Notes under the pieces: generated by a model
Seen by the model: the letters and a program-made list of their open reading frames with translations, nothing else
What the model was told of the DNA's origin: nothing
The model's database searches: none
Part shown: positions 55,772 through 63,343 of the stretch, piece by piece
Layout: every line of letters starts with the position of its first letter
How positions within the stretch are numbered: the first letter of the stretch is position 1
Made by a program: the position numbers and the translations under genes
Assembly (NCBI RefSeq): GCF_001651865.1
Contig: NZ_LPUX01000047.1
Location: 1 to 64,000 of the forward strand
DNA from: Sinorhizobium glycinis
GTDB taxonomy: Bacteria > Pseudomonadota > Alphaproteobacteria > Rhizobiales > Rhizobiaceae
Direction of reading: 5' to 3'
Length of the DNA stretch: 64,000 nucleotides

Positions 55772-56827
55772 TCAGGCTGCTTCGTGCCATGCCTGTCCCA
55801 GAACTCTCAGCCAGTTCTCGCGGCATACTTTTGTCAGCTCGCGGTCACCATATCCGGCGTCCTTCAGCGCGGCAACGAGCTTCTGATTTCCCGCTGCATC
55901 GCCGATCTCCTCGGGTATCGTCGCTCCATCGAAGTCCGAGCCGAGCGCGACGCAGTCGATCCCGACACGCTCGACCATGTAGTCGACGTGACGCACCATG
56001 TCGGAAAGCGGCGTTGCCGCATTTTCCTGCCCGTCGGCGCGCAGCATGGTCGTCGCATAATTCAGCCCGACCAGGCCGCGGCTCTCGCGGATGGCGTCGA
56101 GTTGCCTGTCGGTCAGGTTGCGGGCGACCGGCGTCAGCGCATGGGCATTGGAATGGCTGGCGACGAGCGGCTGATCGGTGGTCTCCGCCACATCCCAGAA
56201 GCCCTTTTCGGTGATGTGGGCAAGATCGATCAGGATGCCGAGCCTGTTGCAGGCCCGTATGAGTTCAAACCCGGCTTCTGTGAGGCCCGGGCCCGTGTCC
56301 GGCGGCGAGGGATAGGCGAAGGGCACGCCATGGCCGAAGACATTGTGGCGGCTCCAGACCGGCCCGAGCGACCGCAGGCCGGCCGCATGGAAGGTCTCGA
56401 GCGCGGCGAGGTCGGGCCCGATCGCCTCGCAGCCTTCCATATGCAGGACGGCCGCAAAGATGCCGTCGGCCATCGCCCTGCGTATCTCGCCGGTAGAGCG
56501 GCAGAGCCGCCAGGCCCCTGCCCCGTCAAGCCTCATGGCGATGTCGGCAAGCTCGATCGCCGTCGCGAGCGACGGCAGGCGGTCGAGCGGCTCCGAGAGC
56601 GGCGTCACGTAGTGGCCGTTCCTGTCCGGTGTTCTCAAGACCAGATCACGCGATGGAATGTAGATGGCGCATAGGCCGCCAGCGAGACCGCCGGCCTTGG
56701 CGCGGGGCACGTCGATGTGACCTTTGTCGGTCCCTTCGATGAATTCGGCTACCGGGTCGCTTCCATCGCGCGCATGCTGCCAAAGGCGCAAGAGCACGTC
56801 GTTATGACCGTCGAAAACCGCCTGCAT
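55772..56827 (-). CDS. M19 membrane dipeptidase-type peptidase
   Basis: 351 aa, cytoplasmic (no signal peptide). Binuclear zinc ligands of the family are present: His8 and Asp10 (FDGHNDVLL), Glu in LHMEGCEAI, His in LIDLAHITEKG, His in LVASHSNAHAL and Asp in LGSDFDGA. Splits dipeptides, including those with D-residues in some members. First gene of the operon, so imported peptides are likely its substrate. AAGGA lies nine bases before the start. Confidence 0.92.
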   Translation of the reverse strand: MQAVFDGHNDVLLRLWQHARDGSDPVAEFIEGTDKGHIDVPRAKAGGLAGGLCAIYIPSRDLVLRTPDRNGHYVTPLSEPLDRLPSLATAIELADIAMRLDGAGAWRLCRSTGEIRRAMADGIFAAVLHMEGCEAIGPDLAALETFHAAGLRSLGPVWSRHNVFGHGVPFAYPSPPDTGPGLTEAGFELIRACNRLGILIDLAHITEKGFWDVAETTDQPLVASHSNAHALTPVARNLTDRQLDAIRESRGLVGLNYATTMLRADGQENAATPLSDMVRHVDYMVERVGIDCVALGSDFDGATIPEEIGDAAGNQKLVAALKDAGYGDRELTKVCRENWLRVLGQAWHEAA

Positions 56828-56860
56828 TCCAAAATTCCTTCGTTATTTCAGGGAAATCGG

Positions 56861-57112
56861 ATGGATCATCCGCCATTGCCGCACCCGGCCGAGGACGTGG
56901 CGATGCTATTGAAAGACATCCGCCATTTCAATGAATATGCGGGTGATTTCCTGGTCGACCATTGTAGCGAAAACTTGCGTGCGCGCCGCCCTCGCACGGG
57001 GCACGCCAACGCGGGGACGATCAGAAAAACCTCAGACAGACTGTCCCGACTAACAAAAATCTGCCATTGCTTCGGTGAAGAAGGGGACGCTGTCCGATGT
57101 CGCCGGCCATGA
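56861..57112 (+). CDS. possible small ORF divergent from the dipeptidase
   Basis: 83 codons from ATG 56861 with AGGGA six bases upstream. The first about 35 residues look protein-like (MDHPPLPHPAEDVAMLLKDI then a helix and HFNEYAGDF); the rest is basic and Cys/Arg-rich, with poor codon use. May be a remnant of a longer gene. No family recognised. Confidence 0.3.
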   Translation: MDHPPLPHPAEDVAMLLKDIRHFNEYAGDFLVDHCSENLRARRPRTGHANAGTIRKTSDRLSRLTKICHCFGEEGDAVRCRRP

Positions 57113-57133
57113 CGGCCGGTGCGGGTTGTGCTC

Positions 57134-58408
57134 ATGAGGGGGCTCGGAGTGCCGTCGATCGCTGATGCAAGCCTGGCTGCGCGGATGAGCCGCGCCGTGC
57201 TTTGCCTGGGAGTGTTGCTCTGCCTTGCCGGCTGCGGCGGGCGCCCGGTCGGCGTCCTTGTTCCCTCCGGCTCCGCCGCGGGAGCCTCGGAAGTGGACCT
57301 CCTGGTTGCGACTACCCGCGCCCAGTCCGATGATCCGGGCGTTCTCTTCACCGGCGAACGCGCCCCGGAGCTCTCGCTGACCGAAATCGTCGTCTCGATC
57401 CCTCCGGAAAAGAATCGCAAAGTCGGGCAGGTCCAATGGCCGAAGAAACTGCCGGCCGATCCGACCCGGGATTTCTCCACCGTCAGCGTCGAGCCGCTGG
57501 AGCCCGGGCGGGAGACGCAGGCCTGGCTCAACGGGCATCTGCCGAAGAGCCGGCGCGTGCTGATTTTCGTCCACGGCTTCAACAACCGCTTCGAGGACGC
57601 CGTCTATCGCTACGCCCAGATCGTCCACGATTCCAGTGCCGATGTCGCGCCGGTCATCTTCACCTGGCCGTCGCGCGCCAGCATCTTCGACTACAACTAC
57701 GACAAGGAAAGCACCAACTATTCGCGCGACGCGCTCGAAGAACTGCTGCATCGGGCCTCGAAGAACCCGTCGGTCGGCGAGATCACGCTGATGGCCCACT
57801 CCATGGGCTCGTGGCTCACCGTCGAAGCGCTCCGGCAGATGGCGATCCGCGATGGCCGCGTCGCTCCCAAGATCACCGACGTCATTCTCGCCTCGCCCGA
57901 TCTCGACGTCGATGTCTTCACCAAGCAGATGCAGGCCATGGGCAAGTCGCGGCCGAAATTCACGCTCTTCGTCTCTCGCGACGACCGGGCGCTGACGGTC
58001 TCCCGGCGGATTTCCGGCAATATCGACCGGCTCGGGCAGATCGATCCATCGGTGGAACCCTATCGCAGCCAGCTCGAGAGGGCTGGCATCACCGTGCTCG
58101 ACCTGACCGCACTCAAGGGCGGCGACAGGCTCAACCACGGCAAGTTCGCCGAGAGCCCCGAGGTGGTGCGGCTGCTCGGCAACCGACTGATCGCCGGACA
58201 GACCGTGACGGATTCGGATGTCGGCCTGGGCGAACGGGTGGGCGCAGTCGCCCTCGGGACTGCCCAGACCGTCGGCAGCGCCGCAAGTGTCGCCGTCTCG
58301 ACGCCGATCATGATCTTCGATCCGCGCACCCGGAAAAATTACAACGCGCAGCTCCGCCGGTTCGGCCAATCGATGGAGAACACCGTCGGTTCGGCCGTTA
58401 CGCCGTAA
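57134..58408 (+). CDS. alpha/beta hydrolase lipoprotein (DUF900)
   Basis: 424 aa from ATG 57134; ATG 57185 gives a cleaner lipoprotein signal (MSRAVLCLGVLLCLAGCGG). Neither has a good ribosome site. Lipobox LAGC, so it is anchored in a membrane on the periplasmic side. Hydrolase core: VLIFVHGFNNRFEDA, nucleophile Ser in LMAHSMGSWL, acid region ASPDLDVDVF and a late His in RLNHGKF. Substrate unknown. Confidence 0.82.
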   Translation: MRGLGVPSIADASLAARMSRAVLCLGVLLCLAGCGGRPVGVLVPSGSAAGASEVDLLVATTRAQSDDPGVLFTGERAPELSLTEIVVSIPPEKNRKVGQVQWPKKLPADPTRDFSTVSVEPLEPGRETQAWLNGHLPKSRRVLIFVHGFNNRFEDAVYRYAQIVHDSSADVAPVIFTWPSRASIFDYNYDKESTNYSRDALEELLHRASKNPSVGEITLMAHSMGSWLTVEALRQMAIRDGRVAPKITDVILASPDLDVDVFTKQMQAMGKSRPKFTLFVSRDDRALTVSRRISGNIDRLGQIDPSVEPYRSQLERAGITVLDLTALKGGDRLNHGKFAESPEVVRLLGNRLIAGQTVTDSDVGLGERVGAVALGTAQTVGSAASVAVSTPIMIFDPRTRKNYNAQLRRFGQSMENTVGSAVTP

Positions 58409-58445
58409 GGCCCCGAGCGCCGCTCCTGAGCAGCCTTGGCTGCCC

Positions 58446-58787
58446 TCAATGGAACGTCGACTTGGAGAAGAGGTTGAGGACCAGCACGCCGGCGATGATC
58501 AGTGCCAGGCCGAGGATCGCCGCCAGGTCGAGCTTCTGGCCGAACGTGATGTAGCCGACAGCGGAAATCAGCACGATGCCGAGCCCGCTCCACAGCGCGT
58601 AGGCGATCCCGACGGGAATGTAGCGCAGCGTATAGGACAGGAAGAAGAAGGCGACGGCATAGCAGACCACCATCAGCACGGTCGGCGCCAGCCGCGTGAA
58701 ATGCTGCGCCGCCTGCATGGCCGAAGTGCCGAGCACTTCGAAGACGATGGCGATCACCAGAACGGTGTAGAGCATGGCGGGGTTCAC
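58446..58787 (-). CDS. SMR-family multidrug efflux protein
   Basis: 113 aa from a GTG (58787) with GGAG seven bases upstream. Four helices. The essential membrane Glu is Glu17 (AIVFEVLGT); GIAYALWSGLG carries the conserved Trp. EmrE/SugE-type proton antiporter for quaternary ammonium or guanidinium-like compounds. 51 bp downstream of a TetR gene on the same strand, its probable repressor. Confidence 0.92.
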   Translation of the reverse strand: MNPAMLYTVLVIAIVFEVLGTSAMQAAQHFTRLAPTVLMVVCYAVAFFFLSYTLRYIPVGIAYALWSGLGIVLISAVGYITFGQKLDLAAILGLALIIAGVLVLNLFSKSTFH

Positions 58788-58838
58788 GACACGTCTCCGG
58801 ATAAGTTCGAGTAGATGGATAGGCTGTCGCCCGCGACT

Positions 58839-59399
58839 TCACTGCAATGAAAGCGTCTTGAGCTTCTGGAGCAGCACTGCCCGGGTGGATGCGTCGATGT
58901 CATGGCTCTGCAGCAGGTCGGCGAGCCAGATGCCATCGGCGGCGAACCGGGCCAGAAGGCAATCCGGCGAGCCGTCGGTCGTCGCGAACTCGGCCGATCG
59001 TCGCTCTACCCATTCCCGCCAGCGTGCCTTGAGGTGCGGCTCCGCAAGCAGCGCGATTGCCAGTACCTGCCAGCCTTGCCCTTCCTCTTCCGCATCGAGC
59101 GCAAAGCAGACGGTGAGATAGGCGCGGGTAAACCGCCCCTGCTCCACCTCGTCGCCGGCCATCGCCGCCTCGATCGCCCGGTCGAAGCGGGCGACCAGTT
59201 CGTCGAACAGGCCGTCAAGCAAGGCAAGCTTGTTGGGGAAATGATGCAGCAAGCCACCCTTGCTGACCCCTGCCGCCTGCGACACCCTCTCGAGCGTCAC
59301 CGCGGCGATCCCCTGCTCGAACGACAGACGCGCGGCGACATCCAGCAATTGCTGGCGAACCCGCTCCGGCTGCTTCTTTCTCTGGTAGGCGTTCGTCAT
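58839..59399 (-). CDS. TetR-family repressor
   Basis: 186 aa. N-terminal helix-turn-helix (SFEQGIAAVTLERVSQAAGVSKGGLLHHFPNKLALL, about 25-62), then a helical ligand domain of the TetR_C type. Cotranscribed with the downstream SMR pump. A palindrome ACCGTC-TG-GACGGT lies 15 bases upstream, between promoter elements, so it probably represses itself and the pump. Confidence 0.9.
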   Translation of the reverse strand: MTNAYQRKKQPERVRQQLLDVAARLSFEQGIAAVTLERVSQAAGVSKGGLLHHFPNKLALLDGLFDELVARFDRAIEAAMAGDEVEQGRFTRAYLTVCFALDAEEEGQGWQVLAIALLAEPHLKARWREWVERRSAEFATTDGSPDCLLARFAADGIWLADLLQSHDIDASTRAVLLQKLKTLSLQ

Positions 59400-59413
59400 G
59401 CCTCCCTAAAGAT

Positions 59414-59444
59414 ACCGTCTGGACGGTTTTGTCAAGCCTTGACA
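59414..59444 (-). promoter_or_regulatory. tetR promoter with operator
   Basis: On the minus strand TTGACA (59439-59434) serves as -35. The palindrome ACCGTC/GACGGT (59414-59427, two-base centre) lies in the 17-base spacer before TCTTTA. A second perfect dyad TGTCAAG-C-CTTGACA (59430-59444) overlaps the -35. The nearby start at 59399 has GGGAGG unusually close. Confidence 0.65.
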
Positions 59445-59530
59445 GTCAACGCGATGAAACGCCGCAAGACACGTGCGGACATTGTGCCCGGCGCGGAGCC
59501 GCTATACGAAGTCGGACAAAGGAAACGATC

Positions 59531-59923
59531 ATGACGGAAACGAAAACCACGACGCTCTACGAGGCGATCGGCGGCGATGCCACGGTCCGCGCCCTGACCC
59601 AGCGCTTCTACGAGCTCATGGACAGCCTGCCCGAGGCGGCCCGCTGCCGCGCCGTGCATCCGGCCGACCTCTCCGGGAGCGAGGAGAAGTTCTACGAATA
59701 TCTGACCGGCTGGCTCGGCGGGCCGCCGATCTATGTGGAAAAGCGCGGTCATCCGATGCTGCGCCGGCGGCACTTCATCGCCGAAATCGGCCCGGCCGAA
59801 CGCGACGAATGGCTGCTCTGCTTCACCCGCGCTCTCGAGGAAACCGTTAGCCATCCGCAACTCCGGGAAGTCATCCTCGAACCGATCACCCGGCTCGCTT
59901 TTCACATGCAGAACAAGGGATGA
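59531..59923 (+). CDS. group II truncated haemoglobin
   Basis: 130 aa from ATG 59531. TrHbO pattern: YEAIGGDATVRALTQRFYELM with Tyr27 at B10, YEYLTGWLGGPPIYVEKRGH, proximal His81 in RRRHFIAEI and Trp94 at G8. Binds oxygen or NO; possible NO/peroxide protection. Eight bases before the DUF423 gene in the same direction. Confidence 0.92.
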   Translation: MTETKTTTLYEAIGGDATVRALTQRFYELMDSLPEAARCRAVHPADLSGSEEKFYEYLTGWLGGPPIYVEKRGHPMLRRRHFIAEIGPAERDEWLLCFTRALEETVSHPQLREVILEPITRLAFHMQNKG

Positions 59924-59930
59924 TCATCAA

Positions 59931-60299
59931 ATGCCGAACCGCGGAATGCGTGGCAGCGTGCTTTTCATCGCCGGGCTGATGGGCGTGTTCGGCGTCGCCG
60001 CCGCTGCGGCCGCCTCGCACGGCGCAGATCCGCGGCTGCTCGGCGGGGCGTCCGCCATGTGCCTCGCCCATGCGCCGGCACTCGTCGCGCTCCATGCCGG
60101 TTGGGCGCATTTCCGCACGGCGGCCGTCGCCGCGTTATTGCTCGCCGCGGGCACTGCCGTCTTCGCCGCAGACCTCACCATGCGCCACTTTGCCGGCCAC
60201 GGCCTCTTCCCGATGTCGGCACCGCTCGGCGGCCTGACGATGATGGGCGGATGGCTCGCCGTGGCGCTCGGAGCGTTTCTGCCCCGCAAAGTTGATTAG
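59931..60299 (+). CDS. DUF423-like membrane protein
   Basis: 122 aa with four hydrophobic segments. Family pattern: GVFGVAAAAAASHG near the start (usual LGAFGAHGL is altered), LAHAPALVALHAGW, and the diagnostic PMSAPLGGLTMMGGWLAVALGAF. Function unknown. Follows the truncated haemoglobin closely and converges with the HmuQ-like gene. Confidence 0.8.
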   Translation: MPNRGMRGSVLFIAGLMGVFGVAAAAAASHGADPRLLGGASAMCLAHAPALVALHAGWAHFRTAAVAALLLAAGTAVFAADLTMRHFAGHGLFPMSAPLGGLTMMGGWLAVALGAFLPRKVD

Positions 60300-60305
60300 A
60301 GACGC

Positions 60306-60620
60306 TCAGGCGCCCTCGACGACGGTGTAGCCTTCGAATTTCGGCGGCCCCAGATACATGGACCGATTGTCGGCGGCGTTGCGGTGGGCGGCGCGGAAGT
60401 TTTCCGATTTCGTCCAGGCGACGAAGGCGTCCCTGTTTTCCCAGGTCGATTTCGAGATGAACGGCGTGTAGCCCTCTTCCGCCACGCTCTCGCCGCGCAG
60501 CAGATGGAAGTCGATGAAGCCGGACATGTCCGCCAGGCTCGATTCACGCCCCTTCCAGACGGCCTCGAACGCCTCTTCCTGACCCAGGGCAACGTGGAAA
60601 CGGTTCATGGCAACAAACAT
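60306..60620 (-). CDS. hmuQ: IsdG-type haem-degrading monooxygenase, HmuQ-like
   Basis: 104 aa from ATG 60620 with AAAGG upstream. ABM fold with FVAMNRFHVALGQEEAFEAV, GFIDFHLLRG, the TWENRDAFVAWTKSENFRAA segment, a conserved HRN and YLGPPKFEGYTVV end, matching the rhizobial HmuQ/HmuD haem oxygenases I recall. Would open haem imported by the uptake system to free iron. Last gene of a pair with a 91-aa protein. Other ABM enzymes are possible. Confidence 0.78.
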   Translation of the reverse strand: MFVAMNRFHVALGQEEAFEAVWKGRESSLADMSGFIDFHLLRGESVAEEGYTPFISKSTWENRDAFVAWTKSENFRAAHRNAADNRSMYLGPPKFEGYTVVEGA

Positions 60621-60624
60621 CGAG

Positions 60625-60900
60625 CTACCTTTCACGTGCCTTCTTTTCCGGGACCCCCGCTTCGCTGCGCGGGAACGGCAGGATAACGGCATTCGACGAT
60701 GGTTCAGGCCCGAACGGTTCTCGGACCGGAAGGCGGGCCTGCCATGCCGGAAATTCCGCCACGTTGGGGTTGTCCTCGAGCAGGCGTGCGCGGCGCGTCA
60801 GCACTTCGTAGAGTTCCGGCACCAGCCCATCGCCGAGCTGCGATGCCAGCTTATGAAGACCGATCATCATCATTTGATCGGGACGTTCTTCGTTCATCAT
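60625..60900 (-). CDS. conserved-looking protein of unknown function upstream of hmuQ
   Basis: 91 aa; ATG 60900 has GGAG five bases upstream. One helical region MIGLHKLASQLGDGLVPELY then a proline-rich tail with a PFPRSEAG stretch. No family recognised. Its stop is four bases before the hmuQ start, so it is coexpressed and may assist haem breakdown (inference from position). Confidence 0.55.
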   Translation of the reverse strand: MMNEERPDQMMMIGLHKLASQLGDGLVPELYEVLTRRARLLEDNPNVAEFPAWQARLPVREPFGPEPSSNAVILPFPRSEAGVPEKKARER

Positions 60901-60953
60901 CGATACTCCGCGCGACGACCAGGGAGACCATAGCGCCTCGCTTCCTCAAAGAC

Positions 60954-61367
60954 TCAGTTCTCGCCGCCGCTCGAGGACAGGTCCTGAAGGGCCCGCTCCA
61001 GGCTCGATTTCGAGCCATTGCGCAGCGGCACGAAGGCCTTGCCCCACTTCTTGCAGCCGGTCTTCACGCGCAGACACGCATCGTGGCTGATGCAGTCGAT
61101 CGGGCAGAAGACGCAGTCGACCGAGGGAAGAACCCGGTCGATGCGCGATACCGCCTCTCGTAAACCGCCGTCATGGTGGATGAGTTCCGCACCATAGGAG
61201 CTGGCGATCTCGCGCAAGTGGGCGACCTGGCAATCGCGGCCGCCGACATAAAGGAAGCTGCGCCCCTCAAGCGTCGCCTTGCCGCCACTGGGCTGCACTC
61301 CAGAAATCTCGTCCCTTGCCTTCCCCTTGCCGCCCTTGCCTGCATTCTGGTGCCGCTTGCCGCCCAT
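60954..61367 (-). CDS. DUF2325 protein
   Basis: 137 aa. A basic Gly/Lys-rich N-terminus of about 30 residues, then the DUF2325 domain: FLYVGGRDCQVAHLREIA, LIHHDGGLREA, DCVFCPIDCISHDACLRVK and KAFVPLRNGSKSSLERAL. Several cysteines (CxxC-like VFCPIDC) suggest metal binding. Found in a haem/iron cluster with an IRO-box-like site upstream, so iron-linked regulation is plausible. Confidence 0.82.
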   Translation of the reverse strand: MGGKRHQNAGKGGKGKARDEISGVQPSGGKATLEGRSFLYVGGRDCQVAHLREIASSYGAELIHHDGGLREAVSRIDRVLPSVDCVFCPIDCISHDACLRVKTGCKKWGKAFVPLRNGSKSSLERALQDLSSSGGEN

Positions 61368-61460
61368 CCGTTTTCTCCGTCTTGTCGGCGGTGCGCGGAC
61401 TCTCCGCTGATCGCCTCAGTATTGTGTGGCACACACCGAACGGTTGTGCGACGGCGGCAA

Positions 61461-61511
61461 CTTATTAAACTTGATAAGCCGAGTAAAGTATAAACATGAG
61501 TTTCTAAGTCA
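61461..61511. promoter_or_regulatory. candidate iron-responsive sites upstream of DUF2325
   Basis: TGA-GTTTCTAAG-TCA at 61497-61511 fits the RirA IRO-box TGA-N9-TCA, and an imperfect 8-bp dyad CTTATTAA/TTGATAAG lies at 61461-61478, in an AT-rich stretch. Such short patterns occur by chance, so this rests on the haem context. Confidence 0.4.
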
Positions 61512-61560
61512 TATTAACGGGCAGACCGATAGACCTCTGCGGCAGGGTGCCTGCGGAGAG

Positions 61561-62481
61561 TTATCGTTTGAATTCAATCGGAACGGTGAACTGCCAGGTG
61601 TTGCGCCGGGCCTCGGCGGGGATCGCCGGGAACGGTGCGGCACGACGGACGATATCGAGCGCTGCCTGGTCGAGAATTGGCGACCCCGCGCTCCTTGCCA
61701 AACTGACGCCGGCGAGCCCGCCATCGGACGTAACGGTAAAGCTCACTTGCGCGACGCCGCGCAGCCCCTGGCGCTTGGCCTCGGCCGGATAGCGCATGGC
61801 CCTAGTCAGCTTGCCCTGCACCTTCCCCTTGTAGTTGTCGACCGCGGCATTGCCCGCTTCCCGGGCAATTGAACTCCGTCTCGCGCCAGTGGCCGCGGTC
61901 GCACTTGCATTTTCCACGCCGTCCGCCTGGCCCTTGGCCTGCGAATTCGCCTGCTCCCCGCGCTCGCCAGCCTTCTTGCGGACAACTTTCTTTTTCTTTG
62001 CTGGCTCCTTCTTCAGCTCCGGTTTCTCGACCTTCTTCTCGGTCTTTTCCGGCCTCGGCTTCTCTTCAGGAACCACGGTTTCCACAGGCGCGACAGTGGC
62101 CGTTACCGGCGCTTGGGCGACCTCGGTCACCGGCATTTCATCTGCCGGCAGGATGACATCCGCCTCCGCCGGCGCAATGTCGGATGGCTGCTCGGAGACG
62201 CTCTCAGGCGTGGCCGGCGGGATCTCATCCGCCACCGCTTCCGTCGGCTGAACCTCGCTCGGTTGTACCTCCTCGGGCGTGTCTTCAGTAGGCTCGACGA
62301 CGTCCGAAAGATCGCCTGCCTGCAGCGTCTCCTCGAAGGCATTACCGAGCAGCGCAACTTCGGTCGCCGCACCGCCAGCCATCAGAAACTCGTCCTTGCT
62401 CGGCTCCAGGAGCTTTGCTCCGCCGGCATGCGTCAGCAGCGAGAGGCCTATCGCCCCGCTCCATTTCACGATGTGCTTCAT
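61561..62481 (-). CDS. tonB: TonB energy-transducing protein
   Basis: 306 aa. N-terminal signal anchor (about residues 5-24), a long Pro/Glu/Lys-rich spacer spanning the periplasm (about 60-175, with EKPRPEKTEKKVEKPELKKE), and a C-terminal TonB domain: AMRYPAEAKRQGLRGVAQVS, VARSAGSP-like SLARSAGSPILDQAA and FTVPIEFKR. Delivers ExbBD energy to outer-membrane haem or siderophore receptors. Downstream of a secreted protein, 38 bp apart, and beside hemP. Confidence 0.9.
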   Translation of the reverse strand: MKHIVKWSGAIGLSLLTHAGGAKLLEPSKDEFLMAGGAATEVALLGNAFEETLQAGDLSDVVEPTEDTPEEVQPSEVQPTEAVADEIPPATPESVSEQPSDIAPAEADVILPADEMPVTEVAQAPVTATVAPVETVVPEEKPRPEKTEKKVEKPELKKEPAKKKKVVRKKAGERGEQANSQAKGQADGVENASATAATGARRSSIAREAGNAAVDNYKGKVQGKLTRAMRYPAEAKRQGLRGVAQVSFTVTSDGGLAGVSLARSAGSPILDQAALDIVRRAAPFPAIPAEARRNTWQFTVPIEFKR

Positions 62482-62519
62482 CCGAGCCTGCCTTCCATCG
62501 GCACTTCAGCGAACGGGCC

Positions 62520-62960
62520 TCAGCCCTTGACTTCAACCGCCGATTTGGAGCCGGTCTTCAGCCCCGTCATGCAGGCACCCTTGTCGATGCCCTCGCCGAT
62601 GCAGGCCGGCGCATCGTTGATCAACAGGCTCTTCACCGCCTCGCATTTCGTTCCCGGCAGATCGAACTGGCGGACCTTCGTCTTGCCGGTGGGCAGGTCG
62701 CGAAAATCGAGGACGGCCATGCGTTCGACCAGCCCCTTCTGATCGAACAGGACGAATTCGAACGAAACCTTGGAAAGCGATTGCTGCAGGCCGTTGCCGG
62801 CGACGAAGGTGAGCTTGCATCCCTTCTCCGAGGGCGAAATCTCGTTGAGCTCGATCGTCAATCCGCTGGCAACTGTTGCCTCCTGTGCCACAGCCGCCCC
62901 TGCTACCGACAGGACCATGGCTGCGGTCGAGAAAGCGAAACGGGAAAGACAGGCCATCAT
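62520..62960 (-). CDS. exported protein of unknown function upstream of tonB
   Basis: 146 aa from ATG 62960 (GGTGGTG upstream). Signal peptide of about 25 residues cut near AAVAQEATV. Mature part of about 120 residues with four cysteines (GCKLTF, GTKCEAV, APACIGEG, KGACMTG) that could make two disulphides. I remember similar proteins beside rhizobial tonB genes but know no function. Probably cotranscribed with tonB and divergent from hemP. Confidence 0.65.
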   Translation of the reverse strand: MMACLSRFAFSTAAMVLSVAGAAVAQEATVASGLTIELNEISPSEKGCKLTFVAGNGLQQSLSKVSFEFVLFDQKGLVERMAVLDFRDLPTGKTKVRQFDLPGTKCEAVKSLLINDAPACIGEGIDKGACMTGLKTGSKSAVEVKG

Positions 62961-63021
62961 AACACCACCCATGCTCCGCATCCGGCCGCCTTTGTCCCAA
63001 GCGGTGGATGCGGTCAATTAA

Positions 63022-63078
63022 CTTGACTGCAATTATCCGGTATTGCGTCCTTAAAGAAATATGAGTAATGCAGTCAAG
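63022..63078. promoter_or_regulatory. divergent hemP/tonB promoter region with IRO-box
   Basis: TGA-GTAATGCAG-TCA at 63062-63076 fits the RirA-type IRO-box. A 10-bp exact inverted repeat CTTGACTGCA (63022-63031) / TGCAGTCAAG (63069-63078) places a second, imperfect box (TGA-N9-TCC, 63024-63038) facing it. Each copy also gives a TTGACT -35 for one direction. Confidence 0.6.
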
Positions 63079-63119
63079 ATACTAAATGGAATGCGCGAGA
63101 GGAATGAGGAGATATCGCC

Positions 63120-63332
63120 TTGCTTCCGCTCTCGCGAACTGGCCGAAACGTGACACCGAACGACACCGAGACTCCCCAATCCTCGCCGGCGCCGAGCGCG
63201 ACGCACCGCTCGCAGCCGATCGTGGAAAGCCACGAGCTTTTCCGCGGCGCCAGCGAGATCCTGATTTCCCATGACGGCGCGATCTACCGGATGAGGATCA
63301 CCCGCCAGGGCAAGCTGATTCTGAATAAATAG
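63120..63332 (+). CDS. hemP: hemin uptake protein HemP
   Basis: 70 aa. The C-terminal 30 residues are the HemP signature: SHELFRGASEILISHDGAIY then RMRITRQGKLILNK. Start taken as TTG 63120 because GAGGAG lies eight bases upstream; a GTG at 63150 is the alternative. Small regulator needed for full expression of haem uptake genes in rhizobia (HmuP). Eleven bases before hemS. Confidence 0.88.
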   Translation: MLPLSRTGRNVTPNDTETPQSSPAPSATHRSQPIVESHELFRGASEILISHDGAIYRMRITRQGKLILNK

Positions 63333-63343
63333 CGAGACGACTG

